The notes: a model not told the origin generated them from the sequence alone. Positions 6,895 through 14,221 are shown, numbered from the stretch's first letter. The stretch: 17,250 nt of DNA from JBBQTU01 sp038213005 (GCA_038213005.1 JBBQTU010000069.1:1-17250), one strand, 5' to 3'. Made by a program: numbers and translations.

Positions 6895-7974
6895 ATGCTG
6901 ACCTACATCACAAGACGACTCCTGCTGCTGATCCCGACCCTGATCGGGGTCACCATGGTTGTCTTTTTCGTCATGGCCCTGTCGCCAGGCAGCGTCACCA
7001 CCATGATGAAGTCCGCCGAGGGCAACATGCGCCCCGAGGAACGCCACCGGGTCGAGGAGTATCTCCGCAAACGCTACGGCCTGGGCGATCCGCTGATCGT
7101 GCAGTACGGTCGCTGGGCCAACCATATTTCGCCCATCGGCATGAAGGAACCCGGCCTGGGCTTCCCCGCCTCCTGGCGCGTGGGCTTCAAGGCACCGGAC
7201 CTGGGCGAGAGTTTCATCCGCAAACGCCCCGTGCTCGACGTCATCCTGGACGCGATGCCCGTGACCCTGCTGCTGAATCTCCTGACGATCCCCATCATCT
7301 ACATCGTCGCGATCACCAGCGGCATCTACGCCGCCAAGCATCGCGGCAAACTGCTCGACGTTGGCACTGGCACGGTTTTCATTGGTCTGTATTCCATGCC
7401 GACGATCTGGATCGGCGTCATGCTCCTGGGTTTCTTCGCCAGCCGGGATTACTTCCAGTGGTTCCCAACCGGCGGCCTGCACGAGATCACCTCGGGGTCG
7501 ATGCCGTTTCTCCCCGGCACGCACGAGGGCGTCTTCAACCGCGGCTGGCTGCTGGACACCTGCTGGCATTTGGTGCTGCCGATTGTCTGCATGACCTATG
7601 GCGGCTTTGCGTTCCTGTCCAAACTGATGCGGGCATCGGTGCTGGAAAACCTCTATGCCGATTTCGCCCGCACCGCTCGCGCCAAGGGCCTCAGTGAAAA
7701 TCTCGTGCTCTTCCGCCACGTGCTATCCAACAGTGTCCTGCCGCTGATTACCGTCGCCGCCAGCATTCTCCCCGGCCTGCTCGGTGGTTCGCTGATTATC
7801 GAGTCGATCTTCAGCCTTGACGGCATGGGCCGTCTGATGCTGGATGCCATCAAGATGAAGGACCAGGAACTGGTGCTGTCTGAGACCTGCGTCGTCGGGC
7901 TGATTGGTCTGCTGAGCATGATTGTCTCGGACGTCTGCTATGCCATCGCCGATCCGCGCGTCAGCTACGAGTAA
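6895..7974 (+). CDS. Peptide/nickel-type ABC transporter permease, DppB/OppB family
   Basis: Encodes 359 residues. The ATG at 6895 was chosen because the classic OppB opening (MLTYITRRLLLLIPTLIGVT) starts there; an in-frame extension to 6715 would run through the binding-protein gene. Family landmarks are the N-terminal membrane helix (about 9-29), the periplasmic loop (31-115), and a cluster of membrane helices from about 121 to 350. The EAA loop is DFARTARAKGLSENLVLFRH (257-276), then IIESIFSLDGMG (301-312) and the conserved terminal YAIADPRVSYE. It should pair with a C-type subunit to form the channel. It lies 5 bp after the binding-protein gene and 4 bp before the second C-type permease, an arrangement typical of a translationally linked operon. 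Confidence 0.95.
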   Translation: MLTYITRRLLLLIPTLIGVTMVVFFVMALSPGSVTTMMKSAEGNMRPEERHRVEEYLRKRYGLGDPLIVQYGRWANHISPIGMKEPGLGFPASWRVGFKAPDLGESFIRKRPVLDVILDAMPVTLLLNLLTIPIIYIVAITSGIYAAKHRGKLLDVGTGTVFIGLYSMPTIWIGVMLLGFFASRDYFQWFPTGGLHEITSGSMPFLPGTHEGVFNRGWLLDTCWHLVLPIVCMTYGGFAFLSKLMRASVLENLYADFARTARAKGLSENLVLFRHVLSNSVLPLITVAASILPGLLGGSLIIESIFSLDGMGRLMLDAIKMKDQELVLSETCVVGLIGLLSMIVSDVCYAIADPRVSYE

Positions 7975-7978
7975 CACG

Positions 7979-9181
7979 ATGTCCATCGCCAAGACCGACA
8001 ACCCGACTGCATCCGCCCGGCCGATCAAGCCGTGGCTTGCCGAGGTCTGGCGCCACGCGATGGCCCGCCCCACCGCCCGGATCGGACTGGTGTGGATCTG
8101 CGTCATTGCCTTCTGTGCCATCTTCGCGCCGCTGCTGGCGAGCAGCCATCCACTGCTTCTGAAGATGGATGGCCGGTGGTCCAGCCCATGGCTGCGGCAT
8201 CTCACCCCCGCCGACGTGATCCTGCTGACTTTCGGATTTGTCGGCCTGCCGATCCTCTTCTGCCGTCGCTGGCGGCTAAGCCAGCGGCTTGGGTACGTGC
8301 TGATGGCGGTGGTTCTGCTGATCCCCTTGTGCCTGCTGACCATCCGCCCGCCGCAGGTAGTGGTGTATGAGCGTTACCGTGAGTTGCAGGCCGCCAGCAA
8401 GGTGCAGTACATCCTGCAGGTGCCGGTCCACCACTCGCCCAGTGACCGCCTGCGCGATCAGCCCAGCCCCGAGCCGCCGTTCCCCTGGGAACCCAGCGCC
8501 CACCATCCGCTCGGCACCGACATCAACGGCCAGGACATCCTCGCCACCATGATCCATGCCTGCCGTATCGCCATGTCGGTCGGCTTCATCGCCACGGGTA
8601 TCTCGGTTCTCCTTGGCATTCTTGTCGGCGGGCTCATGGGCTACTTCGTCGGCTGGACCGACATGCTGGGCATGCGCCTGGTCGAGATCTTCTCAGCCAT
8701 TCCCACGATCTACCTCCTGCTGACTTTCGTCGCCTATTACGAACGCAACATCTACATGATCATGGCGATCATCGGCCTGACCGGTTGGGTGGGCGATGCC
8801 CGCTTTGTCCGCGCTGAGTTTCTCAAACTTCGCAACCAGGACTTCGTGCAGGCCGCCATCGCGGCCGGCCTGCCGCTGCACCGGGTTCTGTTCCGCCACA
8901 TCCTCCCCAACGCGCTGGCACCGCTGATGGTCAGTGCCAGCTTTGGCGTGGCGTCCGCGATCCTCATCGAGAGCACGCTGAGTTTCTTGGGCCTTGGCCT
9001 GGTCGATGAAGCAAGTTGGGGCCGCCTCCTGGACATGGCCCGCGGCGAAGGCGGCGGCTTCCACTGGTGGATCGCCACATTTCCCGGCCTTGCGATCTTC
9101 CTGACCGTGCTGGCCTACAACTTCATCGGCGAAGCCCTCCGCGACGCCATGGACCCCCGCCTGTATGGCGGACGAGGATAA
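7979..9181 (+). CDS. Peptide/nickel-type ABC transporter permease, DppC/OppC family (second C-type), enlarged N-terminal region
   Basis: Encodes 400 residues, about 100 longer than ordinary OppC. The start at 7979 is 4 bp after the upstream stop and gives the usual OppC beginning: a polar tail, then the first membrane helix (about 34-53). Between this helix and the conserved LGTDINGQDILAT (178-190) there is an inserted stretch with two extra hydrophobic segments (about 78-94 and 105-122) and a Pro-rich loop. The permease core then follows normally, with the EAA loop VQAAIAAGLPLHRVLFRHIL (290-309), ESTLSFLGLG (331-340) and AMDPRLYGGRG at the end. It is the probable partner of the B subunit just upstream. 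The toxin-antitoxin pair starts 26 bp after its stop. The insertion may reflect extra membrane anchoring or a partner contact. Confidence 0.93.
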   Translation: MSIAKTDNPTASARPIKPWLAEVWRHAMARPTARIGLVWICVIAFCAIFAPLLASSHPLLLKMDGRWSSPWLRHLTPADVILLTFGFVGLPILFCRRWRLSQRLGYVLMAVVLLIPLCLLTIRPPQVVVYERYRELQAASKVQYILQVPVHHSPSDRLRDQPSPEPPFPWEPSAHHPLGTDINGQDILATMIHACRIAMSVGFIATGISVLLGILVGGLMGYFVGWTDMLGMRLVEIFSAIPTIYLLLTFVAYYERNIYMIMAIIGLTGWVGDARFVRAEFLKLRNQDFVQAAIAAGLPLHRVLFRHILPNALAPLMVSASFGVASAILIESTLSFLGLGLVDEASWGRLLDMARGEGGGFHWWIATFPGLAIFLTVLAYNFIGEALRDAMDPRLYGGRG

Positions 9182-9184
9182 GGA

Positions 9185-9190
9185 TATAAT
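9185..9190 (+). promoter_or_regulatory. -10 consensus hexamer upstream of the antitoxin gene
   Basis: A perfect TATAAT lies in the 26-bp gap between the permease stop and the antitoxin start. Transcription would begin near 9197, where the Shine-Dalgarno-like AGAGGT (9197-9202) sits. No good -35 is present 16-18 bp upstream. An internal promoter would let the toxin-antitoxin pair, and perhaps the ATPase gene behind it, be expressed separately from the importer operon. Confidence 0.4.
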
Positions 9191-9207
9191 CAAGACAGAG
9201 GTACTCC

Positions 9208-9429
9208 ATGACCTTTAGCATCGAACAAGCGCAGATCCGACTCGCCGAGATTATTTCTCAGGGCAAGCCTGATGAGTCGATCTTTATTGAGCAGGATGGC
9301 CGACCGGTCGCGCAACTCGTGGTGATGAACCAACAGCGGCGGCCCGCCTCGGGCTTGCTCAAGGGAAAGATACGCATCATCGAAGATGACGACTCACATC
9401 TGGCTGACTTCAAAGAGTACATGGAATGA
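9208..9429 (+). CDS. Phd/YefM-type antitoxin
   Basis: Encodes 73 residues. The N-terminal part fits the Phd/YefM fold: a helix with AQIRLAEIISQG (8-19), then a strand and turn with IFIEQDGRPVAQLVVM (25-40), the E-x-x-GRPVA-L pattern usual for PIN-associated antitoxins. The C-terminal 30 residues, rich in charged residues (IIEDDDSHLADFKEYME), would wrap around and inhibit the toxin. AGAGGT precedes the ATG at 5 bp. The stop overlaps the toxin start by 4 bp (ATGA), the usual translational coupling. Such antitoxins normally bind their own promoter with the toxin, so the TATAAT upstream is a natural operator region. It is oddly placed inside a peptide-importer operon. Confidence 0.88.
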   Translation: MTFSIEQAQIRLAEIISQGKPDESIFIEQDGRPVAQLVVMNQQRRPASGLLKGKIRIIEDDDSHLADFKEYME

Positions 9430-9812
9430 CCTATCTGCTTGATTCTCACGCACTGATCTGGCTGCTGTCGGGTGACAGGCAATTGAGTCCCGTCTATGAC
9501 GACTTGATCGCTCCGGGGCAGTCGACCGCGGTGTTCAGCGTGGTATCGCTTTGGGAGATGGCCATCAAGGTCAGTCTCCGCAAATTGGAATTGGCGGTCC
9601 CGATTGAGGAGGTAGCCGAAGTGCTGGTACGCCAGTATCGACTTGAATTGCTCCCCATTGCTCCCAGGCACGTAGCTCGAGTAGCAAAGCTCCCGATGCA
9701 TCATCGCGATCCCTTCGACCGCATGTTGGTCGCGCAAGCGATCGAAGAACGGCTCTGCGTCGTGAGTCGCGATACGGCGCTTGACGCTTACGGCATCGAG
9801 CGCATCTGGTAG
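9426..9812 (+). CDS. PIN-domain toxin (VapC-like ribonuclease)
   Basis: Encodes 128 residues, the normal length for this toxin type. It begins LLDSHALIWLL, the classic opening of PIN toxins paired with Phd-like antitoxins. The acidic metal-binding set is intact: D6, E44 in SLWEMAIK, D95 and D98 in HHRDPFDRML, and D116 in VVSRDTALD. This argues for an active Mg/Mn-dependent RNase that would cleave RNA in the cytoplasm when the antitoxin is degraded. It overlaps the antitoxin by 4 bp, and its stop lies 5 bp before the ATPase gene. The RNA target cannot be inferred. Confidence 0.93.
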   Translation: MTYLLDSHALIWLLSGDRQLSPVYDDLIAPGQSTAVFSVVSLWEMAIKVSLRKLELAVPIEEVAEVLVRQYRLELLPIAPRHVARVAKLPMHHRDPFDRMLVAQAIEERLCVVSRDTALDAYGIERIW

Positions 9813-9817
9813 TACCC

Positions 9818-10879
9818 ATGCCACCACTGCTTGAAATCTCTAATCTCTCCATCGCCTTCGACACCGAGGGCGGCCGCATCGTCCCCGTTGCCGGCGTATC
9901 GATGACGGTCCATGCCGGGCAGACGCTCGCCCTCGTCGGCGAATCCGGCTGCGGAAAATCCATCACCGCCATGTCGATCCTGCGCCTGCTCCCCACGCCT
10001 CCAACCCGCTATCCATCCGGGCAGATCCTGTTCGAGGATGCCGACATGCTCAAAGCCAACGAAGGCCACATGCAGCACGTCCGCGGCGGCAAGATCGCCA
10101 TGATCTTCCAGGAGCCGATGACCAGCCTCAATCCGGTGTACACGGTCGGCGAGCAGATCGTCGAGGCGATCACGCTTCACCAGAAGGTCAATGGCCGCCA
10201 GGCCCGGGGCATCGCCCAGGCTGCCCTCGCCGAGGTCGGCATCGCCGACGCTGCGCGCCGTCTGGACGAGTACCCGCACCAGATGTCCGGCGGGATGCGG
10301 CAGCGCATCATGATCGCCATGGCTCTTGCATGCCGGCCGAAATTGCTCATCGCCGACGAACCCACCACCGCGCTGGATGTCACCATCCAGGCACAGATTC
10401 TCGAACTGCTCCGCAGCCTCCAGCAGCAGACGGGCATGTCCATCCTGCTGATCACCCATGACCTGGGCGTCGTCGCCAACAACGCCGACGTGGTCGCCGT
10501 CATGTACGCCGGCAAGATCGTCGAGTATGCCGCCGTGGAGAACCTGTTCGATAACCCGCAGCACCCTTACACCCGCGGCCTGTTCGCCAGCATCCCGCGG
10601 CTCGGCTCGCGGGTCGAGCGTCTGGCGACCATCGCCGGCGTCGTCCCCAGCCCCGCCAACTTCCCGCCAGGCTGCCGGTTCCATCCACGCTGCGACACCA
10701 TGAAGGGCGACGCGCTGTGCCGCGACTGCGAACCGGCCCTCCGCGAGATCACACCCGGCCACTGGGCCGCCTGCCACCACATCCCCGACTTCGCAACCCG
10801 GCTGGCGACTGCCCCGGATCTGTCCTATCGCCGCGCCGGGCTGGCGGACCAAAGTGGCAAGGCCGCCGACGCGTCGTGA
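9818..10879 (+). CDS. Peptide/nickel-type ABC transporter ATP-binding protein, OppD/DppD family
   Basis: Encodes 353 residues. Nucleotide-binding landmarks appear in order: Walker A GESGCGKS (41-48), signature MSGGMRQR (156-163), Walker B LLIADEP with D180 and E181, and switch histidine H214 in ITHDLG. The C-terminal extension carries the oligopeptide-transporter hallmark HPYTRGLFASIPR and a cysteine set (GCRFHPRC, then CRDC, then C near HWAACHH) matching the region that binds an iron-sulfur cluster in some DppD proteins. It powers the importer at the cytoplasmic face. The gene starts 5 bp after the PIN toxin stop, so its translation probably depends on read-through from the toxin-antitoxin pair. 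No OppF-type second ATPase follows; the next gene is on the other strand. The ATPase may homodimerise or pair with a subunit encoded elsewhere. Confidence 0.95.
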   Translation: MPPLLEISNLSIAFDTEGGRIVPVAGVSMTVHAGQTLALVGESGCGKSITAMSILRLLPTPPTRYPSGQILFEDADMLKANEGHMQHVRGGKIAMIFQEPMTSLNPVYTVGEQIVEAITLHQKVNGRQARGIAQAALAEVGIADAARRLDEYPHQMSGGMRQRIMIAMALACRPKLLIADEPTTALDVTIQAQILELLRSLQQQTGMSILLITHDLGVVANNADVVAVMYAGKIVEYAAVENLFDNPQHPYTRGLFASIPRLGSRVERLATIAGVVPSPANFPPGCRFHPRCDTMKGDALCRDCEPALREITPGHWAACHHIPDFATRLATAPDLSYRRAGLADQSGKAADAS

Positions 10880-10939
10880 CTAGTCCCTGAACAAGCCAGT
10901 GTTTCTCGCGTCAGTAATGCGAAATGAGCGTCGAGGCGA

Positions 10940-12175
10940 TTAGAGCAGATACCTGGACCGATTGGCGGCCCACTGGCCGATGCGGTCGCGGGTGGGGCGG
11001 CGGCGCCACTGGGTTGGGCAGATGGGCGAGGCGTGCGCGATGTCGTGCTCGAAGAGCTTTTCCATCTGCTGGGCAAACTCCGGCGAGCGGATGCCGGCCA
11101 GCAGTTCGCAGTTGTAGCCGATGCTGCGGTAATCCAGATTCGTCGACCCCAGGAGGCTCAGGGCGCCGTCGATGACCAGCGTCTTGGAATGCAGCACCAC
11201 ATGGCGGCGCTCGAAGATCTGGATGCCGGCGTCCATGAGTTGCTGGTAGAACGAGCGGGCGGCCAGAACGATGATCGGGGCGTCTGTCTTGTCCGGCAGC
11301 ATGATCCGCACGCGCACGCCGCGGGCGGCGGCGCGGCAGAGCTGACTAAGGAATTCATCGGATGGGGCGAAATACGCGGCCGTGAGGTCGATGGACTTCG
11401 TGGCGCCAGCGATCAGGTGCGGCAGGAAGGCCGCCAGCGGGCTGTCCATCGTTGGCACCGAGGCCAGCATCGCCACCGGGCCGGCGGCGAAGTTGAGATT
11501 GTGGCTGTAGAGGGCCCGCGCGATTCGGCCGCCGCGGGTGACGTATTGCCAGGTCTGGACAAACGCCTGCACGAAATGCCGGGTGGCCCGGCCCGACATG
11601 GCGATGCTGCAGTCGCGCCAGAAGTCAGTGCAGTCGGGCCGGCCGGAAATCCACGGGCCGCCCCACTGGTCGGCGATGTTCAGTCCGCCGATGGTCACAT
11701 GCTCGCCGTCGACGATGAGCAGTTTGCGGTGGTCGCGGTTGAAGGGCCGCCAACTGAAGGAGCAGTCCCAAGGCCAGACGGGGTGAAACTTACGCATGCG
11801 GACGCCGGCCTTACGCATGGTGCGGAACATCCTGCCCTGCGAGCCGAATGAGCCGAAGGCGTCGTAGATCAGATGGACGTTGATGCCCTCCGCGGCCCTT
11901 TGCGACAGGAGATTGGCGAACGCCTGGCCGGTGGCGTCATCGGCGAAGATGTAGAACTCAATGAAGACGGATCGCCGGGCGTGCTGGATGCTCTCGTAGG
12001 CGGCACGGACGCCCTCGGCATCCTTGTAAAGGCGGACGACCGACCCATCTTCAAGCGTCACCGGCGGCGGGATGCTCCAGCCGTAGTCCTGAGCGCCTGG
12101 AGTGAGGTCGCGCCCGCGTGACACGCCGGCGATGGCGGCGGTGAGAGGATGGCGTCGTAGTGGCAGCAGGCTCAT
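10940..12175 (-). CDS. Phospholipase D-like / cardiolipin synthase family protein
   Basis: Encodes 411 residues with two complete HKD (HxKxxxxD) catalytic motifs: H149-K151-D156 in HRKLLIVDG followed by GGLNIADQW, and H329-K331-D336 in HSKTLVIDG followed by GSTNLDYRS. The spacing and the residues around both motifs match bacterial ClsB-like cardiolipin synthases, which transfer phosphatidyl groups between phospholipids. No hydrophobic N-terminal helix is present, unlike ClsA, which also fits the ClsB type. Related PLD-superfamily enzymes hydrolyse other phosphodiesters, so the substrate is inferred. No Shine-Dalgarno precedes the ATG; TATAAT on the same strand (12190-12185) lies only 9 bp upstream. 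The gene is convergent with the ATPase gene (60 bp apart) and divergent from hicB. Confidence 0.9.
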   Translation of the reverse strand: MSLLPLRRHPLTAAIAGVSRGRDLTPGAQDYGWSIPPPVTLEDGSVVRLYKDAEGVRAAYESIQHARRSVFIEFYIFADDATGQAFANLLSQRAAEGINVHLIYDAFGSFGSQGRMFRTMRKAGVRMRKFHPVWPWDCSFSWRPFNRDHRKLLIVDGEHVTIGGLNIADQWGGPWISGRPDCTDFWRDCSIAMSGRATRHFVQAFVQTWQYVTRGGRIARALYSHNLNFAAGPVAMLASVPTMDSPLAAFLPHLIAGATKSIDLTAAYFAPSDEFLSQLCRAAARGVRVRIMLPDKTDAPIIVLAARSFYQQLMDAGIQIFERRHVVLHSKTLVIDGALSLLGSTNLDYRSIGYNCELLAGIRSPEFAQQMEKLFEHDIAHASPICPTQWRRRPTRDRIGQWAANRSRYLL

Positions 12176-12184
12176 CGATGCTGC

Positions 12185-12190
12185 ATTATA
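12185..12190 (-). promoter_or_regulatory. -10 consensus hexamer for the PLD-family gene
   Basis: Read on the minus strand this is a perfect TATAAT, 9 bp from the ATG. A transcript would start about 3 nt before the ATG, so it would be leaderless, which agrees with the missing Shine-Dalgarno. The hexamer overlaps one end of the 36-nt palindrome, and the -35 position falls inside the palindrome without matching consensus. Confidence 0.35.
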
Positions 12191-12222
12191 GGGTAGGGCG
12201 GGAGTACCCGCCCTACCCTATA
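12187..12222. repeat. Perfect 36-nt palindrome between divergent genes
   Basis: Two perfectly complementary 16-nt arms (12187-12202 and 12207-12222) flank a 4-nt loop, AGTA. The arms contain GGGTAGGGCGGG and end in TATA. The element lies between the divergent PLD-family and HicBA genes, so it is not at the end of any gene. It has no T-run and is unlikely to be a terminator. It could be a repetitive extragenic palindrome or an operator; there is no second copy in the window. Confidence 0.9.
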
Positions 12223-12271
12223 TGAGAAGATGGCTCGGCGGGCGAAGGTTTTGAGATGTTCCGGGACGGCC

Positions 12272-12300
12272 TTGCTGTCTTCGAGCACGGTTCGTAACAT
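12272..12300 (+). promoter_or_regulatory. Putative hicBA promoter
   Basis: TTGCTG (12272-12277) and TAACAT (12295-12300) are separated by exactly 17 bp. The hexamers match the sigma-70 consensus at 3 of 6 and 4 of 6. The expected start near 12307 would leave a short leader carrying the GAGGTGA ribosome binding site at 12315-12321. Moderate evidence only. Confidence 0.35.
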
Positions 12301-12324
12301 TGTCCAAGAGTCGCGAGGTGAGAC

Positions 12325-12546
12325 ATGAAGACATTCCAGTTCACGGTGGTGACCGAGCGAGACGAGGATGGCCGCTATTTGGCGATCTGTCCCGCACTGC
12401 CGGGTTGCTACACCGAAGGCAGGACGGAAGTCGAAGCCACTTCGTTTATCGAGGATGCCATTCGTCTCCACATTGAGGATCGCCTGGAACGTGGCGAGCC
12501 CATCGGAGAGGAAGTTGGTGTGTCTCGGGTACGGATCGCGGTATGA
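12325..12546 (+). CDS. hicB: HicB-family antitoxin
   Basis: Encodes 73 residues. The sequence F-V-V-x-x-DEDGRYLAICPALPGCYTEG (7-32) is the characteristic partial RNase-H-like core of HicB, followed by the helix EDAIRLHIEDRLERGEPI. The C-terminal DNA-binding domain found in longer HicB proteins is absent, so any autoregulation must use another surface or the complex with HicA. GAGGTGA at 12315-12321 is a good ribosome binding site. The stop overlaps the hicA start by 4 bp. The antitoxin-first order differs from Escherichia coli hicAB but is common for this short type. Confidence 0.92.
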   Translation: MKTFQFTVVTERDEDGRYLAICPALPGCYTEGRTEVEATSFIEDAIRLHIEDRLERGEPIGEEVGVSRVRIAV

Positions 12547-12764
12547 GTCCTCGCCTCCCTGCACTTCCCGCTCGCGAAATCGTCCGGATTCTGGAACGTC
12601 ATGGTTTCGAGAAGGTGCGTCAGACCGGCAGTCATGCGGTTTTCCGGCATCCTGACGGTCGGGGCACAACCGTTCCAATTCATGGCCATTTCGATGTCGG
12701 GCGTGGATTGCTTCGCCAGATCATGCGCGATACCCGGCTGACGCTGAAGGATCTCATCGAATAG
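12543..12764 (+). CDS. hicA: HicA-family mRNA interferase toxin
   Basis: Encodes 73 residues. The double-stranded RNA-binding-like HicA fold is recognisable from LPAREIVRILERHGFEKVRQ (8-27), followed by TGSHAVFRHPDGR (28-40) with the conserved catalytic histidine H31, and then TTVPIHGHFDVGRGLLRQIM. HicA toxins cleave mRNA and tmRNA independently of translation and are blocked by HicB. All key positions look intact, so the toxin should be active. The ATG lies within the end of hicB (ATGA overlap). The Mrp-family gene follows 90 bp downstream with its own promoter candidate. Confidence 0.93.
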   Translation: MSPRLPALPAREIVRILERHGFEKVRQTGSHAVFRHPDGRGTTVPIHGHFDVGRGLLRQIMRDTRLTLKDLIE

Positions 12765-12823
12765 CACCAGTGGAGCAGACGGCAGTGCTTGTGCAGCGCC
12801 GCTTGCGGTGATTGTCGGACGGC

Positions 12824-12829
12824 TATAAT
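12824..12829 (+). promoter_or_regulatory. -10 consensus hexamer for the Mrp-family gene
   Basis: A perfect TATAAT. The best -35 candidate is TTGCGG at 12803-12808 (15-bp spacing, slightly short). Transcription from about 12836 would give a leader of roughly 19 nt with GGAGA at 12846-12850 before the ATG at 12855. The good hexamer and sensible distances make this one of the better promoter candidates here. Confidence 0.5.
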
Positions 12830-12854
12830 GCCGTGCTTTCGTGATGGAGAATTG

Positions 12855-13685
12855 ATGAGCGAGAATGAAGCGACGCAGAGTAATCCGCTACCCCAGGTGA
12901 AGAACGTGATCGCCATCGGGGCTGGCAAGGGCGGCGTGGGCAAGTCCACGATCTCCGTGAACATCGCCGTGGCGCTGGCGCGGCAGGGGCTTCGGGTTGG
13001 GCTGATGGATGGCGACATTTACGGGCCCAGCATGCCCACGATGCTGGGGATCCGCGGGGTGCCGCCAAACGTGGAAGCCGGGCGGCTGATTCCCCTGCTG
13101 ATCCATGGCATCCATGTCGTGACGATCGGGCAGTTGGTGGAGACCGACAAACCGCTGATCTGGCGCGGCCCCATGGCGCATGGGGCGTTCAAGCAGTTGC
13201 TGGTGGATCAGACAACCTGGCCGGAACTGGATTACATGATCGTCGACCTGCCGCCAGGCACGGGCGATGTCCCGCTGAGCCTGTGCCAGTTGCTGCCCTT
13301 GCGCGGAGCGGTGGTGGTCGCAACGCCGCAGCAGGTGGCGCTGGACGACTGCATTCGCGCAGTAGCAATGTTCCGGACACTCAATACGCCGGTGCTGGGC
13401 ATCGTGGAGAACATGAGCTACTTCGTCGGCCCGGATGGATCGGTCAACGACATCTTCGGCCGCGGCGGAGCACAGCGCGCGGCCCAGGAACTGGGTCTGG
13501 CATTTCTGGGCGAACTGCCGATGTACCCCGAACTGCGCGTCAACAGCGATGCGGGCAACCCGACTGCCAACTTCACCGGCACGACAAAGCTGGCGGAGGC
13601 ACTGCTGGCGATCACCGCCAACCTGCAGAAGCAGGTGGCCCTGGCAGAGGGCCGTCCATCGCAGGCGCAACTGAACATCAGTTGA
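12855..13685 (+). CDS. Mrp/NBP35 (ApbC-like) P-loop ATPase without the CxxC iron-sulfur motif
   Basis: Encodes 276 residues. The start at 12855 was chosen for its GGAGA site and because an in-frame upstream extension overlaps the promoter. The family is clear: deviant Walker A GKGGVGKST (24-32), DGDIYGPSMP (53-62), DLPPGTGD (131-138) and GIVENMSYF (182-190). Mrp/ApbC/Nbp35 proteins carry iron-sulfur clusters for delivery to apoproteins, bound by a CPxC pair just after MSYF. Here that position reads G192-P-D-G195, and only two cysteines remain elsewhere, neither in a CxxC. The N-terminal MIP18/DUF59 domain of longer Mrp proteins is also missing. The ATPase is probably intact, but cluster carriage in the known way looks impossible. 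It may act with another scaffold or have a regulatory role. It stands alone as a transcription unit. Confidence 0.93.
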   Translation: MSENEATQSNPLPQVKNVIAIGAGKGGVGKSTISVNIAVALARQGLRVGLMDGDIYGPSMPTMLGIRGVPPNVEAGRLIPLLIHGIHVVTIGQLVETDKPLIWRGPMAHGAFKQLLVDQTTWPELDYMIVDLPPGTGDVPLSLCQLLPLRGAVVVATPQQVALDDCIRAVAMFRTLNTPVLGIVENMSYFVGPDGSVNDIFGRGGAQRAAQELGLAFLGELPMYPELRVNSDAGNPTANFTGTTKLAEALLAITANLQKQVALAEGRPSQAQLNIS

Positions 13686-14039
13686 CGCCCGCGCTGCGCT
13701 GCCGCCGGTCAGGGGGCGTGAGTGACGCTGCGAATTGCCCTTGCCCAAGGCGGGCTCCGGGGTCCACAATACAGGTATGGCATCTGCGAGCCGCCTGCGA
13801 CTGCTGATCGTCGGGGTCTTTATGTGCGGCACCGCCAGGCGGAGGCGGCCACTCCCGGGTCAGATGTGCCGCCGCAACATGACGCCGGGAGATGAATCGC
13901 AAGCGGCCGGTGATCAGGTCGGGCGGCCCCCGCTCTTCCGGGAGTTCTCGTTTTGCGGCCCTGGTCAGGGGCAGCGGATCGTTGTACTCCTTCCGTTCTG
14001 CCCCCAAAGTGGGGCCGACCACCGCACGATCCTCGATGA

Positions 14040-14156
14040 CTTACGTTCGATTGGAGAGGCAAGGCGCGCAGGTTTATCAGGGGTGGGGTGAGGGGGTCGG
14101 GAGAGCAGTTTTCACAAGCACTTACGTTCGAGTCAGGGGGCCAGACGCGCAAGTTT
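14040..14156 (+). repeat. Pair of ~36-bp imperfect direct repeats
   Basis: Copies start at 14040 and 14121 (81 bp apart). Both begin CTTACGTTCGA and then align without gaps through GCGCGCAGGTTT and GACGCGCAAGTTT. The first 11 bases are identical and about two thirds of the next 25 match. A short inverted copy, CGAACGTA, lies at 14299-14306. Confidence 0.6.
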
Positions 14157-14221
14157 CGTGTCGCTGGAGCGATTTGACGTAAGTCGCGGGAAGAGAAGAA
14201 CGTAAAACGTAGAGTCCGCTC

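Noticed and set aside
6886..7719. A 277-codon minus-strand open frame opposite the OppB-type permease
   Set aside because: Antisense shadow of a well-identified permease. It has no ribosome binding site and no recognisable family.
12187..12222. Rho-independent terminator
   Set aside because: It lies between the 5' ends of divergent genes and has no U-run on either side.
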